This document shows positions 1 to 8,087 of a DNA stretch of 64,000 bases, piece after piece. Each line of letters starts with the position of its first letter. Within the stretch, counting starts at the first letter, position 1. This stretch comes from MED-G105 sp039819085 (GTDB lineage: Bacteria; Pseudomonadota; Alphaproteobacteria; Caulobacterales; Parvularculaceae): NCBI GenBank assembly GCA_039819085.1, contig JBCBSQ010000007.1:70192-134191 (forward strand). Reading direction: 5' to 3'. The notes below the pieces were generated by a model. That model searched no databases, was not told the origin of the DNA, and saw only the letters and a program-made list of their open reading frames with translations. The position numbers and the translations under genes are program-made.

Positions 1-276
1 GGCTATCTGATTGATCCGCATACCGCAATCGGTCTGGTTGCGGCCGAACAACTCGCCGACAGGGGGCTTCTGGTCGAGCCGATTGTGACGCTGTCGACGG
101 CGCATCCGGCGAAATTTCCTGAGGCCGTGGCGCGCGCGAGCGGCGTGACGCCGTCCCTGCCGCCGCGGTATGCGGATTTATTTGATCGCTCTGAACGATG
201 CGCCGTGCTGCCAGCGCGCAGCGAAGCCGCCCGCAATGCGATCCTGGCTCAAGGCGAAGCGCATGACGGCGCTTGA
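1..276 (+). CDS. thrC: Threonine synthase, 3' end only
   Basis: Only the last 91 codons lie in the window; the gene begins upstream of base 1. The family makes L-threonine from O-phospho-L-homoserine with pyridoxal phosphate in the cytoplasm. The visible part carries the C-terminal signature of the family: a stretch reading YLIDPHTAIG, then TLSTAHPAKFPEAV, then a PSLPP segment close to the end. The PLP lysine and substrate-binding parts are outside the window. The TGA stop overlaps the start of the M16 peptidase gene by 14 bp, so the two are probably co-transcribed. The identification rests on a short but characteristic tail. Confidence 0.85.
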   Translation, partial: GYLIDPHTAIGLVAAEQLADRGLLVEPIVTLSTAHPAKFPEAVARASGVTPSLPPRYADLFDRSERCAVLPARSEAARNAILAQGEAHDGA

Positions 277-1555
277 AGGGCCACGACTGCGGACGCTGTC
301 AAATGGCGTGCGCGTCATCGTTGATCCGATGCCCGGACTACAGACAATCGCGTGCGGGGTCTGGGTGAACGCCGGCGCGCGCGACGAGCGGCCTGACGAG
401 CGTGGCGCAGCGCACCTAATCGAACACATGGCGTTCAAAGGCGCCGGCGACCGCTCGGCGAAGGAAATCGTTGAGGCGATCGAAGGCGTCGGCGGCTGGA
501 TCAATGCCGAAACGACGCATGAGCGTACGGCTTTTTTCGTCCGATGTCTGAAGGACGATATGGCCTTAGGCCTTGACGTCCTCTCGGACATTGCGCTCGC
601 GCCCCGGTTCGATCCGGATGACCTTGCGATTGAGCGCGGCGTTGTCGTGCAGGAGATCGGCGAGGCGGCGGACAATCCTGAGGACTGCGCCTATGAAGGG
701 CTTCAGGAAGTGGCGTTCGCCGGGTCGACGCTTGGTTGCTCGATCCTCGGCGAGGCGGATGCGGTGCGTGCGCGGACGGTTGATGATCTGCGGCGGTTTT
801 TCCGTGAGGCCTATCGCCCCGAGGGGATGATAGTTGCAATCGCCGGCGGCATTGACGTTGAAGCCGCGTTCGACGCCGCCGAAAGGCGGTTCGGCGTCGC
901 TGACCGCGGAGAAGGGGCGCGGCGCGCGCGTCCCGCCGCAGCGTTTCACGGCGGGCTGAAATTCATCGATGCGCCATCTGAGCAGGCGCATGTGGCGATG
1001 GCGTTCAGGGGCGCCGCAGCAGGCGCGTCGGAAGAAATCGCTGCGCGGCTTTTCGCTGAAGCCTTGGGCGGCGGCATGGCCTCGCGCCTTTTCCAGGAAC
1101 TTCGGGAGCGACGAGGCCTCGCCTACACGATTGACGCCGCGCCGGAGTGCTATAGCGACGTCGGCGCGGTCGTGGTGTACGCGGGCGTTGATCACGACAG
1201 AGCGGCCGAGCTCGTCCAAGAGGTGCGCCGCCAAGCCTCATTGCTGGGCGACGAGATCGGCCAGATCGAGCTTGATCGCGCCAAAGCGGTCCTGCGCGCC
1301 GGCGCAATGATGGCGCTTGAGCAACCCATGGGCCGGATCGAAGCGGCGGTTGGCGCAACGCTTTCTCGAGGACGACCGCTCGCGCCTGCCGAACTGACAG
1401 CGTTGATCAATTCCGTTGGCGTTGACGATGTCCGCGCTGCGGCGCGCGTTGTCGCTGAAGGGCCGGTCGCGGCGTGCGTCGTTGGCGGAAATGGCCATCA
1501 GCTGGCCGTGTCCGCCGTTGAGGCTGCGATGGAGATTGGCGGCGGGCGCCAGTAG
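263..1555 (+). CDS. M16 family zinc metallopeptidase (processing-peptidase-like)
   Basis: Predicted 430-residue M16 (pitrilysin/insulinase) peptidase, similar in size to the bacterial relatives of mitochondrial processing peptidase. The inverted zinc motif HLIEH is at residues 51-55 and the third zinc ligand is probably Glu131 in VVVQEIGEA. The C-terminal half contains the usual inactive second M16 domain, with an ELRERRGLAY segment. I chose ATG 263 because the sequence from there matches the family N-terminus (RTLSNGVRVIVDP); an upstream ATG at 170 would add an unlikely 31 residues in a different frame from threonine synthase. The family degrades or processes peptides; the substrate cannot be read from sequence. 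It overlaps thrC by 14 bp, an arrangement often seen in alphaproteobacteria. Confidence 0.9.
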   Translation: MTALEGPRLRTLSNGVRVIVDPMPGLQTIACGVWVNAGARDERPDERGAAHLIEHMAFKGAGDRSAKEIVEAIEGVGGWINAETTHERTAFFVRCLKDDMALGLDVLSDIALAPRFDPDDLAIERGVVVQEIGEAADNPEDCAYEGLQEVAFAGSTLGCSILGEADAVRARTVDDLRRFFREAYRPEGMIVAIAGGIDVEAAFDAAERRFGVADRGEGARRARPAAAFHGGLKFIDAPSEQAHVAMAFRGAAAGASEEIAARLFAEALGGGMASRLFQELRERRGLAYTIDAAPECYSDVGAVVVYAGVDHDRAAELVQEVRRQASLLGDEIGQIELDRAKAVLRAGAMMALEQPMGRIEAAVGATLSRGRPLAPAELTALINSVGVDDVRAAARVVAEGPVAACVVGGNGHQLAVSAVEAAMEIGGGRQ

Positions 1556-1649
1556 AACGCAGCGCGCCGCGCAGTTGACGAAGCTTGGTGGACGCGAGAG
1601 GCTAACGCGCCGCCAAGGGTGTGGGGCGGTTAAGAGGTGCACCGCGGGC

Positions 1650-2312
1650 GTGTTGGGGATTGATTTTGGGAGAGGAGACCGCACGACGCTCGTTATCGAG
1701 AGCGGGGCGGTCTATCTGCGTCCGGGCGAGCCGCGTGACGCGCTCGACTGGATAGATCTGCGCGAGCGAAGTCGCGCTCATCTGACCCGTTGGGAGCCGG
1801 ACTGGCGACCGGAAGACGCCGCGCCTGACACTGTGAGGTCGCGGCTGCGGGCGCAGGCCAGGCAAAGACGCGCCGGCGCAACGCTCGCGATGTTTGTATT
1901 CCGGCAGTCTGATTCCGCGCTGGTGGGCGGCGTCTCTTTGTCGTCGATCCGATATCACGCTTCTTTCTCGGCGCAGATCGGCTACTGGATCGGAGCGGAC
2001 TTCCTTCGGCGGGGGTATGCGCGCGACGCAGTCAATGCGACGTTGCGGCATGCTTTTGACGCCATGGGGCTCAACCGCGTCGAAGCGGCGTGTCAGCCGG
2101 CCAATCGCGCATCCCGGCGTGTTCTCCAACGCGCGGGGTTTCGCGAGGAAGGCTTTGCGCGCGACTACCTTTTCATCAATGGCGTCTGGCGAGACCATTG
2201 CCTTTACGCGATCACGGCGGCCGACTACGCCGCGGATGTGGCCGAGACTGGCGAACCATTCAGTCTTGATGCAACCGAGAACAGCTTTGCGCGGCCAGGC
2301 GAGCGGGTCTAA
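1650..2312 (+). CDS. GNAT N-acetyltransferase, RimJ/RimL type
   Basis: About 220 residues. The body fits the RimJ/RimL branch of GNAT acetyltransferases, which acetylate protein N-termini or small amines using acetyl-CoA. The visible signatures are the LRPGEPRDALDWIDL start, a central GYWIGADFLRRGYARDAV strand-helix (acetyl-CoA binding region) and the closing NRASRRVLQRAGF segment. The start is uncertain: no ATG lies in the right place, and GTG 1650 or TTG 1653 are the best candidates, with a purine-rich stretch (gggagaggaga, 1668-1678) lying just inside the frame. It follows the M16 gene by about 95 bp on the same strand and may share its transcript. The acceptor substrate is unknown. Confidence 0.8.
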   Translation: MLGIDFGRGDRTTLVIESGAVYLRPGEPRDALDWIDLRERSRAHLTRWEPDWRPEDAAPDTVRSRLRAQARQRRAGATLAMFVFRQSDSALVGGVSLSSIRYHASFSAQIGYWIGADFLRRGYARDAVNATLRHAFDAMGLNRVEAACQPANRASRRVLQRAGFREEGFARDYLFINGVWRDHCLYAITAADYAADVAETGEPFSLDATENSFARPGERV

Positions 2313-2456
2313 AGTCTTAACGTCGACACGATGGACGGAGGCTATGCGCCTGGGTCGGAGGCGAAGCTAACGTCCGCGCTGGGCAGCGGGGGCGGCGTCT
2401 GACGCGGGTCGGGCGGACGGCGTCGGTTAGGCGATCTTTTTGGGGATATCGGGGTA

Positions 2457-4325
2457 ATGGTCATGGCGGTATTTGAAGGAGTGGCGGCGGCGTCGGCGAT
2501 TTCGGCTTCGACGCAGTGGATCGCCTCCTTTGCTGCGAGCGCCGGGGATGCGCCGACTGCGGCGTCGTCGTTGGGCGCAACGCGCGGGATGCTTCTCGGC
2601 GGCGCGGTTCTCGCCCCGCTGACGCTGTTCATTATTGGCGCGGCTGCGCGCAATGCGACCGCCTCAATCGGCGGCGCTTTGGCCGCGCTTGTGGCGTGTC
2701 GGCTGGCGATCGGGCTGGGGTTGGTTCCGGCGCCTGCGGGAACGCTCGTGACGCTGATCAATGCGGGCGCAGGCGCGACGTTGCTTGTGTTCGTCTCAGC
2801 GGTGCTGACAAGCGCGCGCGAAAGCGCAGCGCTCGGCGCGGTCCTCTTCGCCGGCGCATTGTCGCTGCTCGGCATTGGCGTCATCAACTTGTTTGTGGGC
2901 GGACAGGCTGCGGGACTTGTCACGATCGGCTGCGGCGCATCGTTCGCGTTCGCGATCGGGCTGGCGGCGCACGCCCTGGCGCGCGCGGATGTCGGCGGCG
3001 CATTTCTGGCGCCAGGGGTTGTGGTCGGCGCGCTTGGCGGGCTGGCCGCCTTCGCTGGCGGGGGGCTGGCGCTCGCCGGCGCCACAGCGAGCGTTCTAGC
3101 TGTCGTCGCGGCGTCCGTTGCGGGATGTCTGCGGGATGCGGCAGTGAGCCGACTCGCTCTGGCGGGCGACCTAGACCGGCGCGGCGGCGCCGACGTTGCG
3201 GCCTTTGGAGCCGCGCCATTGGCGAAAGACGCGTCTCGGCAAAAATCATCCGCGAAAGCCGGCCAGTCGGAAGAGGCGGGCGAGGACGCGGAACTTGCGC
3301 AAGCGCTCGACTATGTTGGTCTCGCGGTATGGGATTGGAGCGTCGCGCGCTGCCGCCAGACGCAGTCTTTCGGCGATCTGATGGGGGCGGACGGATCGGG
3401 CGCCTTCACGCCGGACGCCATGCGGGCTTTTATCGGACCTGATGCGATTGCGGATTTCGATCGCCAGGTGCTTGGCCGTGGCCTTGGGGACGGCGCGTTC
3501 GATTGGACCGGCGATCTTGTCAACGGCAAACGGGTGCGAATGCGCGGCGCGCGGGCGGTCGACCCGAAGGGCGCGCTCGAACGCATTGTGCTCTTTCTGG
3601 AAGCGGCGCCTGGCGTTGCGGCGGCCGAAGGGGCGGCTGCTGCGGATGCGAGTGGCGTCGTTGATGAAGCAGCGAAATCCGCGACTGGCCGGGCCGCTGC
3701 GGGCAAGCCGGCGAACGCGCCCAGTGAGAAGGACCCCGCTGAAAAGTCAGAGACAAATGCGTCGCTCTTGTCGACTGCGGCGGCGTCGCTGGCGGGAGTT
3801 GCAGCGAGTGCGTCTCAGTCCTCTGCGGATGAAAAAGCCAGCGAACAGGGTCGCGACGGCGATCCGGCTGAGCGACCAAAGTCGAATGCCAAGGACGGGA
3901 AAGACCTGAAGACTCAGGGATCGTCCGCAAACGCCGCTTTATCTGATGTCGCGCCTTCCGCCGCCGGCTCGAAAAACGCCTCGGCCTCGGCTTCCGATGT
4001 AGCGCCAGCGGGGACGGCGTCAGCGAGCCAAAAGAAATCTCCGCGGAAGAACCCCTTCCGAAGGGGTGGGGCCGTCCTCGCCTCTGGTGAGGGCGTCAAG
4101 CGGATCGACGGTAGGGCGTCCGCAGAGTCGCCGATGCCTGCGCCCGCTGCGTCGATTGGCGCCGACGCCGGGGCCGCGTCAAAATCGCGCGAAGCTGCAC
4201 CTTCGGCCGATGCGGCTGGGCCTGGAACGGACGGCAGAAGGATTTCACCGGACGAACGGCTTGCGGCGGAGCGCCCGATCGGTCGAGCGCGGCGGATGCG
4301 CCAGCGCAGCCGTATCCTCATCTAG
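2457..4325 (+). CDS. Membrane protein with PAS-like region and long low-complexity tail
   Basis: A 622-residue protein I cannot name. Residues ~1-235 are very hydrophobic, with about six to seven possible membrane segments rich in Ala, Gly and Val. Residues ~280-390 resemble a PAS fold (ALDYVGLAVWDWSV, a phenylalanine/glycine-rich middle, and a closing RIVLFLEAAP strand). From ~390 to the end the chain is almost only Ala, Ser, Asp, Glu and Lys, as expected of a disordered region, ending in an Arg-rich tip. No GGDEF, EAL, kinase or other output domain is visible. The reading frame is open throughout and typical in codon use. ATG 2457 is followed by another ATG at 2463 that sits at a better distance from a GGGG run, so the true start may be either. 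It converges with the algH-like gene. Confidence 0.6.
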   Translation: MVMAVFEGVAAASAISASTQWIASFAASAGDAPTAASSLGATRGMLLGGAVLAPLTLFIIGAAARNATASIGGALAALVACRLAIGLGLVPAPAGTLVTLINAGAGATLLVFVSAVLTSARESAALGAVLFAGALSLLGIGVINLFVGGQAAGLVTIGCGASFAFAIGLAAHALARADVGGAFLAPGVVVGALGGLAAFAGGGLALAGATASVLAVVAASVAGCLRDAAVSRLALAGDLDRRGGADVAAFGAAPLAKDASRQKSSAKAGQSEEAGEDAELAQALDYVGLAVWDWSVARCRQTQSFGDLMGADGSGAFTPDAMRAFIGPDAIADFDRQVLGRGLGDGAFDWTGDLVNGKRVRMRGARAVDPKGALERIVLFLEAAPGVAAAEGAAAADASGVVDEAAKSATGRAAAGKPANAPSEKDPAEKSETNASLLSTAAASLAGVAASASQSSADEKASEQGRDGDPAERPKSNAKDGKDLKTQGSSANAALSDVAPSAAGSKNASASASDVAPAGTASASQKKSPRKNPFRRGGAVLASGEGVKRIDGRASAESPMPAPAASIGADAGAASKSREAAPSADAAGPGTDGRRISPDERLAAERPIGRARRMRQRSRILI

Positions 4326-4482
4326 CTTTAAGGCGCATCGCCTCTCAGCCGTCGCCGACGCCGCATTGCGGCGCTTGCAGTCAGCCGCTTCCGCGCACCT
4401 CTGAAAGGTGAAAGCGGGCCTCCCGCGCCTAAAAGGCTTTTCGTACGGATCTCGGATTGACGTTCTCGCCGAGCGGGCCCGG

Positions 4483-5082
4483 CTAGTTCAGGCGCTCGTC
4501 CGCGCTTCGCGTTGTCGACCAGGCGCTGGACAACATCGCCGCCGTCACGCCGAGCCGCTCCAGCGCGATCCGCCACGCCTCCGACGGCGTTTCAGCGAAG
4601 ACAAGATCGTCGTCGGCTTCGCAGTGCGCCCAGGCGTTGGCGGTGATTTCGCTCTCCAGCTGGCCCGGCCCCCAACCCGCGTGGCCCACCGCCAGAAACG
4701 AATGCGCCGGCGGGTCGCGCTTCGGGTCGACGCCGGCGATGTCGCTGAGGATCTCCTGCGACGCCGTCAGGCCGATCCGCTCGCTCACCTCCATCGTCGT
4801 CTCGAGCTGATAGTCCAGGGAATGGACCACGAGCCCGCGCTCGCTTCGCACCGGACCGCCATAATGCACCGGCTCGCCGGACGCTCCCGGCTTTGGATCA
4901 ATGCCAAGTTGCTCCAACAGTTCGCCAAGCTCGACCTGTTTTAACGGCTTGTTCACCACTACGCCCATCGCGTGCTCTTCGTCATGAGAGCAAATCAGGA
5001 CCAGCGCCTTTTCGAACCGCGGGTCGGTCATGTTCGGCATTGCGATCAAGAGTTTGCCGGCAAGAAAGTCCCGAGACGTCAT
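4483..5082 (-). CDS. algH: YqgE/AlgH family protein
   Basis: A 199-residue protein of the UPF0301 (YqgE/AlgH, DUF179) family. It opens with the family signature FLAGKLLIAMPNM, followed by VLICSHDEEHAMGVVVNKP, and contains the conserved glycine/proline-rich VHYGGPV segment and the AVGHAGWGPGQLE segment. The length is normal for the family. AlgH was first linked to alginate regulation in Pseudomonas, but the biochemical role of the family is not settled, so only family membership is claimed. It is transcribed divergently from the peroxiredoxin gene, with 180 bp between the two starts, and no obvious partner lies beside it. Confidence 0.93.
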   Translation of the reverse strand: MTSRDFLAGKLLIAMPNMTDPRFEKALVLICSHDEEHAMGVVVNKPLKQVELGELLEQLGIDPKPGASGEPVHYGGPVRSERGLVVHSLDYQLETTMEVSERIGLTASQEILSDIAGVDPKRDPPAHSFLAVGHAGWGPGQLESEITANAWAHCEADDDLVFAETPSEAWRIALERLGVTAAMLSSAWSTTRSADERLN

Positions 5083-5262
5083 GGTTCGCCGTTAGTTGCG
5101 AGAGGCTGCGGAGCGTACTGCCCGGCGCGGAGCGCCACAAGACGGCCGCGCGCCGCGCTTGCCTCAAAGCCGCCGCCGCGATAGGGCCGCTCTCGCCGCG
5201 AAGGCGTTGGGCGCTGTGCCCTTTCCGCCCGCGGTCTTGCTGAATCAAAGGAGGCTTCAGGA

Positions 5263-5754
5263 ATGGCGCAAAGCGCAATCAAGGTCGGCGACACCATCCC
5301 CCACGCGACGCTGATGGTCGCAACTGCGAACGGCCCGGAAAAGGCTGACGCCGCTGAACTCATGGGCGCAGGCAAGGTCGCGTTCTTCGCGGTCCCCGGC
5401 GCCTTCACGCCGACCTGCTCCGCCAAGCATCTGCCGGGGTTCGTGTCGCATGCCGACGACCTCAAGGCGAAAGGCGTCGACAAGATCGTCTGTTTATCCG
5501 TCAACGATGCTTTTGTGATGCAGGCCTGGGGCGAATCGCAGAACGCGGGCGACGCCGTGACGATGGCTGCGGACGGCAATGGAGAACTCGCCAAGGCGAT
5601 GGGCCTTGAAATGGACGCAACCGGTTTTGGCATGGGAACGCGCTCGCAGCGGTTCTCGGGCGTCGCGGAGAACGGCGTCGTTACCCATCTCTTCGTGGAG
5701 GCGCCGGGCGCGTTTGAAGTGTCGAGTGCGGAGCACATGCTCACTGAAATCTAG
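5263..5754 (+). CDS. Peroxiredoxin, Prx5 (redoxin) type
   Basis: A 163-residue thiol peroxidase that reduces hydrogen peroxide and organic peroxides. The peroxidatic site PGAFTPTCS places the catalytic cysteine at residue 52, with Thr49 and the conserved arginine (GTRSQRF, near residue 129) completing the active site. Length and motifs fit the Prx5 family of atypical peroxiredoxins, which are usually reduced by glutaredoxin or glutathione. A clear Shine-Dalgarno sequence (aaaggagg) lies 8 bases before ATG 5263. The gene is monocistronic in appearance: the neighbour upstream is divergent and the neighbour downstream converges. A monothiol glutaredoxin and thioredoxin reductase occur elsewhere in the window, but no physical link is implied. 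Confidence 0.93.
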   Translation: MAQSAIKVGDTIPHATLMVATANGPEKADAAELMGAGKVAFFAVPGAFTPTCSAKHLPGFVSHADDLKAKGVDKIVCLSVNDAFVMQAWGESQNAGDAVTMAADGNGELAKAMGLEMDATGFGMGTRSQRFSGVAENGVVTHLFVEAPGAFEVSSAEHMLTEI

Positions 5755-5802
5755 ACCAGCCGAATGACATGACGCGCCTGCGCCGCCTCGGCCGCTGGCG
5801 CG

Positions 5803-6687
5803 TCAAAGGAAGCGCGCCACCACGTCCTTATAGGAGCGTGAGAGCTTCAGCTCCGATCCGTTCTCAAGCGTCAGGAAATATTCGCCGTTGGAATGCGGGT
5901 GCAGTTCCTTGACCTTGTTGACATTGACGATGGCGGAACGGTGGACGCGCTGGAATCGCGCAGGATCGAGACGCTGCTGAAGGGTTTTCATCGTTTCACG
6001 AATGATGTGGGTCTTCCCGCCGGCATGCACACACATGTAGTCGCCGGCCGCGTCGATCCACTCAATGTCGTCCGCATTCAGAATGACGACCTTTGAACCG
6101 TCCTTGAAGCTGAGACGCTCCGCATAGCGTTCTTTGGCGGCCCAGCCCGGATCGTCGATGAGTTCCTTGATGCGGTCACGATCCTCTTCGCTCAAAGACG
6201 CGAGCAACTCGACGAGCCGCGTCTCCCGGTTGGAGGCCGTGCGCGAACGGATCGCCGACCGCGCGCGATCCACCGCCGCTTCAAGGCGCACCGGTTCGAC
6301 TGGCTTCACGAGATAGTCAAGCGCGTTCGCTTCGAACGCCTCAATCGCAAACTTGTCATAGGCGGTGACGAAAACGATGAGCGGCGCTGGCCCGCCGAGA
6401 AGAGCTCTCACGACGCCAAAGCCGTCGAGGCCGGGCATCTGGATATCGAGGAAAACGAGGTCTGGCGACTTCGCTTTGATCTGCTTGACCGCGTCGCGGC
6501 CGTTCAGACATTCGCCGACGATTTCGATCTCAGGGAACGAATCCAGCCGCGCCTTCAGGCCGGCGTTCGCAAGCGGTTCATCGTCGACCAACATGACGTG
6601 GATCTTTGAGCCGTCGCGTTCGTCTCCCGGCGTTTCTGGCCCCGGCGTTGTTGACGTTGCGGCGTCCGGCGAAGAGGGTTCGGTCAT
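5803..6687 (-). CDS. LytTR-type response regulator
   Basis: A 294-residue response regulator. Residues ~30-150 form the receiver domain: acidic pair Asp35-Asp36, phosphoacceptor Asp81 in LVFLDIQMPGLDG, and Lys in YLVKP. Residues ~190-290 form a LytTR DNA-binding domain (DDIEWIDAAGDYMCVH ... FQRVHRSAIVNVN). The first ~25 residues are a Pro/Ser/Thr-rich linker. I chose the ATG at 6687 because it makes an exact ATGA overlap with the stop of the histidine kinase gene; an upstream ATG at 6732 would lie deep in that gene. Family members bind direct-repeat sites and are activated by LytS-type kinases such as the one encoded immediately upstream. The target genes cannot be told from the sequence. Confidence 0.93.
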   Translation of the reverse strand: MTEPSSPDAATSTTPGPETPGDERDGSKIHVMLVDDEPLANAGLKARLDSFPEIEIVGECLNGRDAVKQIKAKSPDLVFLDIQMPGLDGFGVVRALLGGPAPLIVFVTAYDKFAIEAFEANALDYLVKPVEPVRLEAAVDRARSAIRSRTASNRETRLVELLASLSEEDRDRIKELIDDPGWAAKERYAERLSFKDGSKVVILNADDIEWIDAAGDYMCVHAGGKTHIIRETMKTLQQRLDPARFQRVHRSAIVNVNKVKELHPHSNGEYFLTLENGSELKLSRSYKDVVARFL

Positions 6688-8087
6688 GGGAGGCGGCTCC
6701 GTGTTTCGAATGGCAGCTTCAACGTGACGCAAAGCCCGTCAGGTCGCCGACGCGCGAGGGAGAAGGACTGGGTCGGCCCGTAGAGATGGGCGAGGCGTTC
6801 GCGCATATTGACGAGCCCGACCCCGGCGCCAGACTGCAGCAACAGCGCTTCAGGGTCATGCGGGGCGTTCGGACCATTGTCGCAGACCTGAAGCTTCAGC
6901 GCTTCGCCTTCGCGCTTGGCGACAATCTTGATCTCGCCTCCGGACACCATTGAGCCAATCGCGTATTTGATGGCGTTCTCGATCGCCGGTTGCAGGATGA
7001 GCGACGGCACGGCGGCGTCAAGCGCGTCGTCATCAATCTGTTTAACGATTTTCAGGCGGTCGCCGAACCGCGTTGTCTCTATGTCGAGATAAAGGTCAAG
7101 CGCGCGCATTTCCTCCGCAAGCGTCGTGGTCTGAAGCGGATCGCTGTCGAGCGAGTAACGCAGGAATGCGGAGAGCTTCGTCAGCATCTCATTCGCCCGG
7201 TCGCCGTCCTTGGTCAGAACGAGCGTTGAAATGGCGTTCAGCGTATTGAACAGGAAATGCGGGTTAAGCTGATAACGGAGCATTTTCAGCTGCGCCTGTT
7301 CGGCGAGCCGGGCGGACACAATCGCGCGCTCGCTCTCATCGCGCAGCGTCAGATAGTAGTTTACGCCGAAATAGAACCCGCCCCATGACCCAAGCAGGAA
7401 AAGGTTCGGCATAAGGTCCGGCTGAAGCAGCATCAGGAAATTGTCGGTGCCAAGCTGCTGGATCCTGTTCTGGATCCAGGCGTCGCCGAAAATCTCCGCA
7501 AACATCAGGGCTTTGACCGCGGCCATCGCCACGGCCATTGCGAGGGTGCCGGTAAGCGCCATCGCGAGAAGCGCGGCGGGCGGCTGGCGGCGGGTGAACC
7601 GAAGCAAGGGGCGCAGGACGATGGTCGTCGTCAGGAATCCGATGAGCGAAGAGGAGATCGAGTAGGCGAACGATTCCGCTGACCAGAGCCGTCCGGAAAC
7701 GAGCGAGGATACGAGCAGGACGTGAAAGCAGAAGTAGCCCGCCCATCCGCCTACCTGCAGCAGCCAGAAGAGCCGTTCCTTTTTGCCGAAGAACCAGTTG
7801 AAGGCGCGCCGGGACTTGCCCTCCGCGCCGACAAAAGGCCCTTTGCGGCCGCTCGCGAGGTTGACGGCGGTCATAGGCCGCCGCCCGCCGCGCCCGCCGG
7901 TCGGCGTCGCGGCAGTGGGCGTGGCTGATGTGTCAGTCGTCTCGCCAGCAAGCGCTGAATCTCCTTTTTCCACGCTATCTGACCGGTTTTCGGGCGCATT
8001 TTGCAAGCGCCCATCGGCGAGTGGACGCGCTGACGCGACGGACGCCCGGTCGCCCGGCCCGAATTGCGGATCCCGGCCGGCGGTCAA
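6684..8087 (-). CDS. LytS/YehU-type sensor histidine kinase
   Basis: A 467-residue kinase of the His_kinase (LytS/YehU) family. A ~95-residue polar N-terminal stretch is followed by four predicted membrane segments (roughly residues 105-130, 140-162, 170-195 and 225-247), then the phosphoacceptor motif LRYQLNPHFLFNTLN with His277, and a C-terminal HATPase_c domain with PAIENAIKYAIG (N box) and GAGVGLVNMRERL (G box). No separate extracellular sensor domain is visible; the membrane region probably senses. Its ATG at 8087 overlaps the putA stop as ATGA, and its own stop overlaps the regulator start in the same way, so all three should be translationally coupled. A later start, for example the Met near residue 72, is possible because the N-terminus is poorly conserved in appearance. 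Confidence 0.92.
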   Translation of the reverse strand: MTAGRDPQFGPGDRASVASARPLADGRLQNAPENRSDSVEKGDSALAGETTDTSATPTAATPTGGRGGRRPMTAVNLASGRKGPFVGAEGKSRRAFNWFFGKKERLFWLLQVGGWAGYFCFHVLLVSSLVSGRLWSAESFAYSISSSLIGFLTTTIVLRPLLRFTRRQPPAALLAMALTGTLAMAVAMAAVKALMFAEIFGDAWIQNRIQQLGTDNFLMLLQPDLMPNLFLLGSWGGFYFGVNYYLTLRDESERAIVSARLAEQAQLKMLRYQLNPHFLFNTLNAISTLVLTKDGDRANEMLTKLSAFLRYSLDSDPLQTTTLAEEMRALDLYLDIETTRFGDRLKIVKQIDDDALDAAVPSLILQPAIENAIKYAIGSMVSGGEIKIVAKREGEALKLQVCDNGPNAPHDPEALLLQSGAGVGLVNMRERLAHLYGPTQSFSLARRRPDGLCVTLKLPFETRSRLP

